Part shown: piece after piece, positions 10,740-19,147 of the stretch | How the letters are laid out: each line of letters starts with the position of its first letter | Position numbering within the stretch: the first letter of the stretch is position 1 | Assembly (NCBI GenBank): GCA_019241525.1 | Contig: JAFAWY010000101.1 | Coordinates: forward strand, 86,096 to 150,095 | From: Pseudonocardiales bacterium | GTDB lineage: Bacteria; Actinomycetota; Actinomycetes; Mycobacteriales; Pseudonocardiaceae | Direction of reading: 5' to 3' | DNA length: 64,000 nucleotides | The notes under the pieces: model-generated | What the model saw: only the letters and a program-made list of their open reading frames with translations | Databases searched by the model: none | What the model was told of the DNA's origin: nothing | Position numbers and translations under genes: made by a program

Positions 10740-13715
10740 CTAGCCGTCGAGCGGTGGTAACCACGGCGCCAGCCGGCTGCGTGCCAGCAGTGTGTGCTGG
10801 TGGTCGGCGCCATAGAGCCGGCCTAGGTCGGCGAGTACCGCGGCTGCCAGTTCTCTGGCCTGCGCGATGTTCCCGGTTTCCCCAGTCCATCGTGCCAAGG
10901 TGGCCCGGGCGAGAACGGTATACCGGTGTTCTGGGCCCAGCACCCGTTCGTGGTCCTCGACAAGCGATGCAGCTAGCTCCCGGGCGCCGGTCACATCGCC
11001 TGCCTCTCCGGTCCACCGGACTAGATCGGAACGGGTGACCAGGGTGTATCGATCGTGATCGCCGAGTACCCGCTGGGCGTCTTCGACTACAGCGGTGGCC
11101 AGTTTCCAGGCGCTGACCGCATCGCCCGCTTCTCCGGTCCAATGGGCCAACGTCGCCCGGGCCACCAGGGTGTTGCGGTCATCAGGGCCCAGCACCCGCT
11201 CGGCGTCGTCAACCGCGGCGGCGGCCAACTCCCGGGCCTGGGTGGCGTTGCCGGTTTCTCCTGTCCATCGGGCCAGATTGATCCGGGCAAGCAGGGTATG
11301 CCGGTCGTCGGGCCCAAGCACCCGCATCATGTTCTCCACGACAACCGCGGCCTGCTCCCGAGCCTGGACTACGTCGCCTGCCTTGCCGGTCCAGCGCGCG
11401 AGGCTGCTGCGGGCAATAGCGGTGGCTGGGTCATGGGGGCCGAGTATCCGCTCGGAATCTGCGACCAGCGCCGCGCCCAGGCTGCGCGCCCGCGCGCTGT
11501 CGCCAGTCAGTCCGGCCCATTCGATAAGCGTGTGGCGCAGGCTCAGGCTGATGGGCCGGTCGGGCCCAAGGTGCTCGATGACGGTCCGGACATGGGTGTG
11601 CAGCGTCTGCATCGTGCGCATGTCCGGCAACGCGGTGATGGTGGTCTGGCTGCCGGCCCAGGGCGGGCAGGCGGCTTCGAGCAGGGCCGCAGCGGTAGCG
11701 ATCCAGACCTTGTGGTTGCCATCGGCCGCCAGCCGGTCTGCGGTAACGGCCTGTACGAGCCGGTGCACGGTCACTGATCCGCCAGGGCCGACTCGCGTGA
11801 GCAGGCTGTAAGAGATCAGCTCGGTGATGGCCTGGTGCCGGTGCAGGGCGTCGGCGAGTAGTGGCATGAGCAGGCTGTGAACGGGTTCAGGAAGGGTGAG
11901 ACGGTCCGTATCGCAGGTCAGCAGCCGGTCCAGCGGGATGGTGTCCGGGGCATACCAGGCCAGCACGTTGAGCAGCGCCTGCGCTCGGGCAGACAGCTGG
12001 TCGAAGGCCAATTGCCAGGTGGTTGCGACGGTGGCGGGGTAGTCCGGAGCATGACCTTGCTGGTGAAGTTCGGCCCGGCGACTGCGGTACAGCGTCAGGT
12101 AGCCCGCAAGATCCAGGGCACTATGTGCCACATAGCAGGCAGCCTGGGCCAACGCCAAGGGCAGGCCGCCCAGTTCATGACCCAGAACTGCGGCACTGTG
12201 CGTGTCGGCATCGCCAGACAGCGCGGTAACCAATCGGACGGCGTCGGGTGCGGCCAGCGGTTGCACCGGCAGCACCAGTTGCCGGTGCGGCCACGTTGCT
12301 GCGCGGCTGGTGACCAGCACATCACCGGTCCCGGCCGCGGGCAACAGACCACGCAAGGCCTCCGGGTCGGCGATGTTGTCGATGACCAGCAGCCAGGTGC
12401 CGGTTCGGTTAGCGAGCACGGCGTGCACTGCCTGCACCGGGTCATGGGCATGCGCGGCGTACTCCGGCGCCACGATGTCCAGCAACGCGCGGAACTCCCC
12501 AGGTACCGCCTCGGGATCTTCGGCGCGGACCCACCACACCAGCCCGTAATGCACCTGGTAGCGCTGCGCGTAAGCGCGGGCCAGGCTCGTCTTGCCCACT
12601 CCACCCAAACCGGTGAGCACCCGCACCATCGGCTGCTGCGGGCGCTCTGGGTCGGTGAACGCTGCGCGCAGGGCGGCCAGTTCTGCTTGCCGGCCCAGCA
12701 CCTCTGACAGGCCCTGCACATGGGTTGACACCACTCGCTGGGCAGACCGCAAGCTGAAGTCCATCGCCGCCGGGCCCGCCATCGCCGGTATTACCGCCGC
12801 GGTAGGACCAGCCGCATGAGCACCAGGCGTTGGCGATACGGGCAGCTCCGCGACCGATCCGGTCTGCTCCGGCCTGGGCGGATGCCAGTCAAGCTCAGGT
12901 GCGTGGGTGAGGATGTCGTGTTCCAACCGCTGCAGCACAGCTCCCGGGTCGATGCCCAATTCTTCGACGAGCCGGGTACGGGTGCCTCGCAGCACTCCCA
13001 ACGCTTCGGCTTGCCGGCCGGCCCGGTACAGCGCCAAAGCCAGCAGCTCGCAGCCGTGTTCGCGCAGCGGATGGGCCCGCACGTGCATCTCCAACTCGGC
13101 CACCGCACTGTGATGCTCACCTAGCTGAAGCTGTGCTTGGCACCATGCCTCCACCACCGACAGCCGCAACTCCTCCAGCCGGGCCACCTCCGGCGCTGCC
13201 CATGGGGCGTCACTCACATCGGCGTAAGCCTTTCCTCGCCACAATCCGAGCCCTGCCTCAAATTCACCTACCGCATGCGTGAAATCGCCGCTACTTAGCG
13301 CCGCCCGTCCGGCTGCGGCATGCTGATCAAACCGGTGGACATCGAAATCCACGCCCCGGCTGTTCAGTACATAGCCCGGTGCTCGAGTACACAGCACTGT
13401 TGCCGGTGCTCGAGGAGGCCGGTCCGGTTCCAACACTCGCCGCAGGTTCGACACATACGCGCGGACTGACGCCATCGCTGCCGGCGGCGGATCGCCCGAC
13501 CACAACTCCTCAATCACTGCGTCCACGGCCACCGGCCGATCCACCCGGCTCAATAGCAGCCCGAACAGTGCCCGCTGCCGGGGCGGTCCCAGGTCAGCCG
13601 GCCGGCCGGCAACCACCGCTTCTACCGGTCCCAATGCGCGCCACCGCATGGAGTGGTCACCAGGAACCGGCGCCGGCTGCGCCTGTTCCTCGGTCACCGA
13701 CCGACGTGCATCCAC
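10740..13715 (-). CDS. SARP/AfsR-type regulator with NB-ARC and TPR domains
   Basis: This 991-aa transcription factor has the AfsR layout: a winged-helix OmpR/SARP DNA-binding domain (about residues 25-118), a bacterial transcriptional activation domain (about 125-270), an NB-ARC STAND ATPase with P-loop GLGGVGKTSLA near 370 and LLVIDNIADPEAL downstream, and C-terminal TPR-like repeats of about 42 residues from 780 on, each with RVLGPDDR.T and LARWTGE.G. Such proteins switch on antibiotic or stress genes after signal-driven oligomerisation. The start is GTG with GTGGAG upstream; an internal ATG 22 codons later is possible. The neighbouring redox operon is a possible target, by proximity only. 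Confidence 0.92.
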   Translation of the reverse strand: MDARRSVTEEQAQPAPVPGDHSMRWRALGPVEAVVAGRPADLGPPRQRALFGLLLSRVDRPVAVDAVIEELWSGDPPPAAMASVRAYVSNLRRVLEPDRPPRAPATVLCTRAPGYVLNSRGVDFDVHRFDQHAAAGRAALSSGDFTHAVGEFEAGLGLWRGKAYADVSDAPWAAPEVARLEELRLSVVEAWCQAQLQLGEHHSAVAELEMHVRAHPLREHGCELLALALYRAGRQAEALGVLRGTRTRLVEELGIDPGAVLQRLEHDILTHAPELDWHPPRPEQTGSVAELPVSPTPGAHAAGPTAAVIPAMAGPAAMDFSLRSAQRVVSTHVQGLSEVLGRQAELAALRAAFTDPERPQQPMVRVLTGLGGVGKTSLARAYAQRYQVHYGLVWWVRAEDPEAVPGEFRALLDIVAPEYAAHAHDPVQAVHAVLANRTGTWLLVIDNIADPEALRGLLPAAGTGDVLVTSRAATWPHRQLVLPVQPLAAPDAVRLVTALSGDADTHSAAVLGHELGGLPLALAQAACYVAHSALDLAGYLTLYRSRRAELHQQGHAPDYPATVATTWQLAFDQLSARAQALLNVLAWYAPDTIPLDRLLTCDTDRLTLPEPVHSLLMPLLADALHRHQAITELISYSLLTRVGPGGSVTVHRLVQAVTADRLAADGNHKVWIATAAALLEAACPPWAGSQTTITALPDMRTMQTLHTHVRTVIEHLGPDRPISLSLRHTLIEWAGLTGDSARARSLGAALVADSERILGPHDPATAIARSSLARWTGKAGDVVQAREQAAVVVENMMRVLGPDDRHTLLARINLARWTGETGNATQARELAAAAVDDAERVLGPDDRNTLVARATLAHWTGEAGDAVSAWKLATAVVEDAQRVLGDHDRYTLVTRSDLVRWTGEAGDVTGARELAASLVEDHERVLGPEHRYTVLARATLARWTGETGNIAQARELAAAVLADLGRLYGADHQHTLLARSRLAPWLPPLDG

Positions 13716-14081
13716 CTCGACACTCCACCCGGATGGAGAATCCTTCTTGCGAATATGCAGGCCACGTCACCGCAGCCCAGCCTTCACGAGACCTTATGAG
13801 GGTTCGCATGTCAATCGTGTATTCCACTACGGCGTGTATCCCGTGTATTGATTGATTGTGATGGGGCGACATATCCAGCGGCAGTTACGCACAGTCACCA
13901 CCTGATTGCTGAGCTGGGCTAAATCGATCATGGTCGAGGCTGTGCTGCCACAATCCGGGCGCGGGACCGCACAGTACGCGATGGCGGTCACGCACCGTTA
14001 TGCTGCGGCAGCGCAATCGTTATGTGTTTTCACCGGGTCAGCAGAGTCGGCGCGTGCTGGCGGCCCTCTAACGTGCACCGA
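13716..14081. other. Divergent intergenic region upstream of SARP gene
   Basis: This A+T-richer stretch separates the SARP gene (-) from the HAD gene (+). It holds no convincing gene. The seven-base sequence CGTGTAT occurs three times, at 13816-13822, 13833-13839 and 13842-13848, and a GATT doublet follows. SARP-type regulators bind heptamer direct repeats, but the spacings here (17 and 9 nt) are not the usual 11 or 22, so the role is open. Confidence 0.4.
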
Positions 14082-14810
14082 GTGACTCTTGCGCCGGAGC
14101 TGAGCCCTACCCCGTTAGCTTGCCGCCAGGTCGCCGCCGTGTGCTTCGACGTGGACGCCACCCTGGTGGACTATGAGGCATCGACTCGCGCGGGGCTGTG
14201 TGAGTTGCTCGGCACCGATGACGCGTGGGTTGAGTGGTGCACGCTGACCGATCAGCACTACCAGAGCTATCTGGCTGGAGAGATCGGCTTCGAGCTGATG
14301 CTGCAGCAGCGCACTAAGGACTTCTTCGCCCGCCGGGGCGAGTTTCTGTGCGACGGCGAGGTGGTCCGGCGCGAGGAGCGCCGGACGGCTGCCGTCAAGA
14401 GAGCCTGGCGGCTGTTCGACGATGCGCTGCCGTGCCTTCGAGCGTTGCGCAAGCTGGGGTTGCGGCTTGCCGCGATCACCAACGCATCTGGCGAGCACCA
14501 GCGGGCGAAGCTTGGTGCGCTAGGGCTGCAGACTGCATTCGACGTGGTAGTGATCTCCGGAGAAATCGGGGTGGCCAAGCCGCATCAGGCCATCTTCCGG
14601 AGGGCCTGCCGCGCTCTGGGGGTGCATCCCGCGCAGGCCATGCACGTTGGCGACCGGCTCGATATCGACGCCATGGGTGCGCGAGACGCCGGGCTACACG
14701 GAGTGTGGCTGGATCGCTCGGGGTGCGGCATTCTCCCGCAGGTGGCCGGGGTCTCAGTGATCGGTCAGTTGGCGGACCTGCCCGGGCTGGTCGCCGGACG
14801 CGCCGGGTGA
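14082..14810 (+). CDS. HAD-superfamily hydrolase
   Basis: A haloacid-dehalogenase-type phosphohydrolase of about 242 aa. Motif I is CFDVDATLVDY (nucleophile Asp23, acid/base Asp25), motif II ITNASGEH, motif III lysine in VAKPHQAIF and motif IV VGDRLDIDAMGARDAG. The helical cap after motif I marks it as subfamily I. The substrate is unknown; phosphoglycolate or nucleotide phosphatase activity would be typical. The start is uncertain: GTG codons at 14073 and 14082 both lack a clear ribosome site, and the frame is open from 14022. The two tRNA genes follow. Confidence 0.82.
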   Translation: MTLAPELSPTPLACRQVAAVCFDVDATLVDYEASTRAGLCELLGTDDAWVEWCTLTDQHYQSYLAGEIGFELMLQQRTKDFFARRGEFLCDGEVVRREERRTAAVKRAWRLFDDALPCLRALRKLGLRLAAITNASGEHQRAKLGALGLQTAFDVVVISGEIGVAKPHQAIFRRACRALGVHPAQAMHVGDRLDIDAMGARDAGLHGVWLDRSGCGILPQVAGVSVIGQLADLPGLVAGRAG

Positions 14811-14936
14811 GCCGCCGGCACCTCTCGGCAAGATTGCCCGACGGGCAGCCGAGTGGAAGCCGGCACGGGCGGTCGACTACCATCCTTGGCCGGTGCCGGT
14901 TCGGGCCGATGGGAGGACCCGGATACGGACAACCAG

Positions 14937-15008
14937 TGGGGTATGGTGTAATTGGCAGCACGACTGATTCTGGTTCAGTTAGTCTAGGTTCGAGTCCTGG
15001 TACCCCAG
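14937..15008 (+). tRNA. tRNA-Gln (anticodon CTG)
   Basis: The 72-nt sequence folds as a cloverleaf: acceptor TGGGGTA pairs with TACCCCA plus discriminator G; the anticodon loop TTCTGGT carries CTG, reading CAG codons; the T loop is TTCGAGT. No CCA is encoded. It is followed 24 nt later by tRNA-Glu, a pairing I recall near leuCD in other actinobacteria. Confidence 0.95.
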
Positions 15009-15032
15009 CGAATGCCATCATCGCGTTCTCGC

Positions 15033-15105
15033 GGCCCCGTCGTCTAGCGGCCTAGGACGCCGCCCTCTCAAGGCGGTAGCGCGGGTTCAAATCCCGTCGG
15101 GGCTA
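15033..15105 (+). tRNA. tRNA-Glu (anticodon CTC)
   Basis: The 73-nt cloverleaf has acceptor GGCCCCG pairing with CGGGGCT (G1-U72 wobble), an anticodon stem CCGCC/GGCGG with loop CTCTCAA giving anticodon CTC (GAG codons), T loop TTCAAAT and discriminator A. No CCA is encoded. Confidence 0.95.
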
Positions 15106-15250
15106 CATAGTCATCGCCGCCTGCAACACCCTCGCTGCTTGTGCAGGTCTCGACAGCTCTGTTGTCGGAACTCAACGACCTGGCGATCATCGCAACATGG
15201 CGGCGTGGTAATGGAGGAGTTGCGGAAAAACGCAATAGACGGAACTGAGT

Positions 15251-15272
15251 TCACGCATAGTCATATGCGTGA
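15251..15272. promoter_or_regulatory. Inverted repeat downstream of tRNA genes
   Basis: Nine-base arms TCACGCATA and TATGCGTGA flank a 4-nt spacer. Parts of it can pair alternatively: ATAGTCAT at 15257-15264 with ATGACTAT at 15291-15298, and ATGCGT with ACGCAT at 15279-15284. It lies between tRNA-Glu (+) and the stop of the convergent DUF1990 gene, so a bidirectional terminator is plausible, but no U-tract is present. Confidence 0.4.
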
Positions 15273-15294
15273 GCCAATACGCATGCCATCATGA

Positions 15295-16026
15295 CTATCG
15301 GCCGGGGTGGTGAGAATGCACAGTGAGCCGCTCAAGCGGGTTGCGGTACACCCCAGACGGCGCGACGACCAAACCATCACTGGTCAACGTCGACGTCGGT
15401 GGCGGCATGCCGCGCAGGATCTCCTGCACCGTGTTGCGCAGCCGCTGCCCGACCGCAGCGTAAAAGCGCAGCTGAGTGCGCCGGCCGAAGACCGCGAAGC
15501 CTAACCGCAGGATCGGGTTCGGGATGTAGGCACGGCGGGAGTAGGCCCGGATCTGCAGCTCCACCCCGCCGGATTGCAAATCCTTGATGACCTCGTAGAC
15601 CAGCTTGCCTTGTTCCAGGTGACCCTCGAGAGTTTGGTATCCCCAGCCCCAGACCCGCCGGGTATCTCGACTCTCATCAATGACCTCGGTTACTCGTACC
15701 CCCAGATAGAACCGGAAAGCCAGGAAGCGACCTTCGAGCAGCATGTCGCGCCCAAGTAGTTCCTCCGTAGGGCGGTAGACCGCCCGCACAATGGCCGGGT
15801 CGGCGAACTCGTAATCGCGTACCAGCCGGCACGCGATCTCCCAGGCTCCTCCGGGCACCGGTGGGCCGGGTGGCTCATGGCCGATAGGGGCCCGCGGACT
15901 GTCGATGTGCCAGTTCCCTGGCTGCCGCGCAACCGGAGCGTCGGCCTCGTCGTAGTTGACGCTCAGATGCCGCAACCCATCCACTGCGGCGGCGATATCG
16001 ACATGCCCGATCAGCGCTTCCCGCAC
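15295..16026 (-). CDS. DUF1990-family protein
   Basis: This 243-aa protein matches DUF1990 in its C-terminal half, with WGWGYQTLEGHLEQGKLVYEV followed by ELQIRAYSRRA and a basic/aromatic end segment. DUF1990 proteins are soluble and of unknown function, with a possible START-like ligand-binding fold. The N-terminus contains the HLSVNYDEADAPVARQPGNW block. Upstream on the same strand is a small membrane protein gene, and a second DUF1990-like gene lies beyond it in the opposite direction. Confidence 0.75.
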   Translation of the reverse strand: MREALIGHVDIAAAVDGLRHLSVNYDEADAPVARQPGNWHIDSPRAPIGHEPPGPPVPGGAWEIACRLVRDYEFADPAIVRAVYRPTEELLGRDMLLEGRFLAFRFYLGVRVTEVIDESRDTRRVWGWGYQTLEGHLEQGKLVYEVIKDLQSGGVELQIRAYSRRAYIPNPILRLGFAVFGRRTQLRFYAAVGQRLRNTVQEILRGMPPPTSTLTSDGLVVAPSGVYRNPLERLTVHSHHPGR

Positions 16027-16065
16027 CGGTTCGCTCCCTGAGCCGATCTGGCTGGCTGAGTGGGA

Positions 16066-16296
16066 TTACGGTTTCTCAAACTCCTGCACCGTGTCTGCGA
16101 TCAACCACACCATCGGTGGCCACAGCCCGACAAAAATCGCGCGCCGCTCCGCGTTACCGCGCTCCTCCTGGTCGACGGTCTTGGCCCGAATCCATAGCGT
16201 GAGGCACAAACCGACTAAACCCAACGAAGTCGCGTGTAAAGCCGTGCTGACCGGTCCCATCCGGTGCAGCGCTGTCCCGATGGTCACCGCAACCAA
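16066..16296 (-). CDS. Small membrane protein (hypothetical)
   Basis: This reads as a 76-aa protein from a TTG start, with a hydrophobic stretch LGLVGLCLTLWI, then a charged KTVDQEERGNAERRA turn and a second amphipathic segment IFVGLWPPMVWLIAD. The frame is open further upstream and adds another hydrophobic segment (IFALPWGYL), so the true start may be earlier. It lies 39 nt upstream of the DUF1990 gene on the same strand and may share its transcript. Function is unknown. Confidence 0.5.
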   Translation of the reverse strand: MVAVTIGTALHRMGPVSTALHATSLGLVGLCLTLWIRAKTVDQEERGNAERRAIFVGLWPPMVWLIADTVQEFEKP

Positions 16297-16462
16297 GTAC
16301 CCCCAGGGCAGTGCAAATATGCCGCCCTGAGTCGCTCTGGACGCCCACTAGCCGACATCCCATGCTAAACGGAGTGTGCTTGGTGTTTTACGTGGTTGTT
16401 GCCGGGTAACCCGCGTCAGCGTGAGGCTACAACCCTGGCAGACGACGCGCTCCCCGACGCGG

Positions 16463-17161
16463 ATGCGCGGCGGGCTGATTCGCGTCGCGGACTTGCTGCT
16501 GCGCTGGCCGGTCGGCATGGTGCTGGTTAGCTGGCGTTACTTGTGGCGTACTACTGTGCTGCACCGGTGGGAGGGCGAGGGTGGCGCCGCGGATTACCCC
16601 CCGGAGCTTCCCCCGGCGGTGGCCGACCACGCCGTCCAGCGCGTCGCTGACGGTGTCGGGCCACTGTTGCACCGCTGCTACCGGGTGCGGATCCGGGGCG
16701 GCCGGTGCACCCCCGAGCAGCTCATGCGCCGCTTCGTCAGCGACCTCAACGCGGCCGTGCCCTCGGAGGTGGCCTTTTTCCGCCAGTTGAGCGGTGCTGA
16801 AGGGCCTCCCCAGGTCGGAGACGAGTACGTCGTTCGCATGCCAGGACCATGGGATGGCCCGGTCCGTGTGGTCGGTACCGATGCCCAGTCGCTACGGTTG
16901 GCCACTCTTCGCGGGCATCTGGAAGCCGGCCAGATCGAGTTCCATACCAGCTCTGACGGCGATGCGCTGCTGTTCGAGATCGAGTCCTGGGCCCGGGCTG
17001 GTGACCGGCTGGCGCATGTTGCCTACAACTACCTGCGCTTGGCCAAAGAAATCCAACTCAACATGTGGACCCATTGCTGCTTGCAGGCATGCGAGATGGC
17101 GGGCGGTCGAGCGGACGGCGGAGTTTCCATCACGACGCGCCGCGTCACCACCTTGGAATAG
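16463..17161 (+). CDS. DUF1990-like protein
   Basis: I read a protein of about 232 aa from the ATG giving MRGGLIRVADLL; the frame is open another 29 codons upstream. It has RLATLRGHLEAGQIEF and LLFEIESWARAGD, blocks similar to those in the DUF1990 protein encoded divergently, so it is probably a distant relative or a START-like protein. No catalytic motif is evident. The N-terminal part has a mildly hydrophobic helix (VGMVLVSWRYLW). Its end faces the secreted protein gene. Confidence 0.6.
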   Translation: MRGGLIRVADLLLRWPVGMVLVSWRYLWRTTVLHRWEGEGGAADYPPELPPAVADHAVQRVADGVGPLLHRCYRVRIRGGRCTPEQLMRRFVSDLNAAVPSEVAFFRQLSGAEGPPQVGDEYVVRMPGPWDGPVRVVGTDAQSLRLATLRGHLEAGQIEFHTSSDGDALLFEIESWARAGDRLAHVAYNYLRLAKEIQLNMWTHCCLQACEMAGGRADGGVSITTRRVTTLE

Positions 17162-17199
17162 CGCGGAACACGTCCACTTCCGGTATCCGTTCTGTCAAG

Positions 17200-17991
17200 C
17201 TAGATGCATAAGACTGAAAATTCGTTGCTCGATACCTTTGTGGGCTTGTCGTGATCCGTGGTCACGTTGACCTCGGCTGGATCTGGCTGTTTGAAAGGAA
17301 ACCAGGGCTTGTCTCCCTCGTGGCTGTTACCTTCATTGCCCAGGCTGCCACCGAATACCAGGCCCGTGGTTACATTGTTCGGTAAATCATCGCCGAGTAA
17401 CCCGTCGCCGTCCGGGTCCTTGCATTTCACCCAAAACTCGAAAGCTGCTATTTTTGCAGTCTCGCCTTCGGCGAACTTGACCATGACCGGGGTGTTTCCG
17501 AGGATCTCGCCAGATTGAGGACCATCTTTGTCGTAGGCCCAAAAAGGTCCGACCGTGACCGGTCCGGTCCCACTGGTGCGGTTGATTTCAATGCGGATAC
17601 CGAAGGGGAAGCCGAGCGGGTCGGGATCGTTATCTTTTTTGGTCACCAGTTGAAAAAGTGGCGTGCCATCTTTTGCCTTGGTGCACCACCCACGGCCGAT
17701 GGCGTCGGTGAAGTCCGGGCGCGCTTGTTTGTCGTCTGCTTCGGCGCACAGCCAGACGAGGTCAACCCGCTTTACTACGACTCCTGGCGACCCCGAACCC
17801 GGCCTCGGGTTCGGCCGATCATCGTGGCTGGGCGGTATCCCATGGTCGGTGCAGTCCGAGTCAGCCGACCAGCATGGCGCGGCCTGAGCTGGAACCGCGA
17901 ATTCGGTGCCGGCGGCCAACATAAGGCTAAGTGCCAGCAGCATGCGGCCGCTGGTGAGGCACAGGCGACTCATCCGGAGCTGCTTACCCAT
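17200..17991 (-). CDS. Secreted protein of unknown function
   Basis: From the ATG giving MGKQLRMSRLC the product is 263 aa with a Sec-type signal: a basic N-region, hydrophobic core MLLALSLMLAAGTEFAV and a likely cleavage site at AQA-APC. The mature part has several cysteines (PCWSADSDC, VWLCAE, GWCTKAKD, WVKCKD, SVLC near the end), which could form disulfides, and is rich in D/G/P. A second ATG 6 codons later would also serve. I recognise no domain. The gene stands alone between two convergent neighbours. Confidence 0.65.
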   Translation of the reverse strand: MGKQLRMSRLCLTSGRMLLALSLMLAAGTEFAVPAQAAPCWSADSDCTDHGIPPSHDDRPNPRPGSGSPGVVVKRVDLVWLCAEADDKQARPDFTDAIGRGWCTKAKDGTPLFQLVTKKDNDPDPLGFPFGIRIEINRTSGTGPVTVGPFWAYDKDGPQSGEILGNTPVMVKFAEGETAKIAAFEFWVKCKDPDGDGLLGDDLPNNVTTGLVFGGSLGNEGNSHEGDKPWFPFKQPDPAEVNVTTDHDKPTKVSSNEFSVLCI

Positions 17992-18174
17992 AGACCGGGT
18001 AACGAACGCAGACTCGTTGAGCAACGAACGTTGCTGGAGTTTGATTCGTACCCGGTGTGTGCGGTCGTCGTTGAGGTAACTGGGCTGGCTGGGGGTCCCG
18101 AGGCGTACCGGGGTACTTACGGTGCGAGCGCTCACGCAGCGACATCGGGTGACGAAATCGGTGGTTGTGCGATC

Positions 18175-18393
18175 ATGGTGGAGCTGGCGCTACTACTCGT
18201 GATATGGGCGGTGGGCGTGGCTGCGGTACAGCTGGTGAGGCCGAGGCCAGCTGTTCCAAATCCGCGTGATGCCGCGATGCTCGTGCAGGACCAGTGCAGA
18301 CGTGCCGACCGGTGGAACAGTTGCGAAAAGCACGAAAAGAGCCAAACAGCAGCGGTGCTGACCCGTGGGGCTTTCTCAGAGCCGGTTGTGTAG
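18175..18393 (+). CDS. Possible small single-pass membrane protein
   Basis: An ATG opens a 72-codon frame beginning MVELALLLVIWAVGVAAVQL, which looks like a membrane helix followed by a polar tail. It overlaps the stop of the convergent IclR gene by 18 nt. No good ribosome site is seen, and the frame is embedded in a longer open frame that runs antisense to the secreted protein gene. It could be chance; offered at low confidence. Confidence 0.3.
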   Translation: MVELALLLVIWAVGVAAVQLVRPRPAVPNPRDAAMLVQDQCRRADRWNSCEKHEKSQTAAVLTRGAFSEPVV

Positions 18394-19077
18394 GGCTTCT
18401 GCGGCGGCGAGTAGATCGGCCGCCCATCGGATACCCGGCCGCCGGCCGATTCGCTCCACCGGACCGGAGACTGACACGGCGGCAATGACTGCACCGGAGG
18501 CATCGCGCACCGGAGCCGACACGCTGGCCACACCGGACTCGCGTTCGGCCACGCTTTGCGCCCAGCCTCGCCGGCGTACTTCCGCGAGGGTTCGTTCACC
18601 GAATACCGCCTCGCCGAGTACGGCACGTTGGGTTGCCAAGTCGGCCCAGGCGGCCAGGACCTTCGCGCCCGATCCGGCAGTCATCGGCAGCCGGGCGCCT
18701 ATCGGCACGGTGTCGCGTAGTCCGCTAGGCGGCTCGGCTGCGGCCACGCAAACCCGCACCAAGCCTTCCCGCCGGTAGAGCTGGACGCTTTCCCCGGTGA
18801 CGTCCCGCAGCCGGGGCAGCACCATGGCGGCGGCGTCGAGCAGTGGATCGAGCGCGCCCTCGCCCAGCTCGCGGAGTGCTGGACCGGGACTCCACCGTCC
18901 GTCAGGGTCCCGGCGCAGCAGGCGGTGTACCTCCAGGCCCACCGCTAGCCGGTGGGCGGTGGCCCTCGGCAGTCCCGTCCGGACACATAACTCCGCGAGC
19001 CCGCACGGGCTTGCGGCAACCGTACGCAACACCATGACGGCCTTGTCCAGCACACCGATACCGCTATGCTGTTCCAC
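18376..19077 (-). CDS. IclR-family transcriptional regulator (NdgR-like)
   Basis: This 233-aa regulator has an N-terminal winged helix (GVLDKAVMVLRTVA ... CVRTGLPRATAHRLAVGLE, about residues 7-55) and a C-terminal IclR ligand-binding domain (SGAKVLAAWADLATQRAVLGE, later VASVSAPVRDASGAVIAAVSVSGP). In actinobacteria the IclR gene divergent from leuCD is NdgR/AreB, which responds to amino acids and controls leucine biosynthesis. Head-to-head arrangement here, with a 70-nt control region, supports the same job. Confidence 0.88.
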   Translation of the reverse strand: MEQHSGIGVLDKAVMVLRTVAASPCGLAELCVRTGLPRATAHRLAVGLEVHRLLRRDPDGRWSPGPALRELGEGALDPLLDAAAMVLPRLRDVTGESVQLYRREGLVRVCVAAAEPPSGLRDTVPIGARLPMTAGSGAKVLAAWADLATQRAVLGEAVFGERTLAEVRRRGWAQSVAERESGVASVSAPVRDASGAVIAAVSVSGPVERIGRRPGIRWAADLLAAAEALHNRL

Positions 19078-19147
19078 GCACCGATATTAACTTCCCGATA
19101 TGTGAGATGTCCAGCATGTGGGAGCAGAGGTAGAGGAAGCGCCGCCG

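Noticed and set aside
17515..18393. Long plus-strand frame opposite the secreted protein gene.
   Set aside because: The minus-strand product has a clear signal peptide, so the plus frame is a shadow; only its last 72 codons were kept as a weak candidate.
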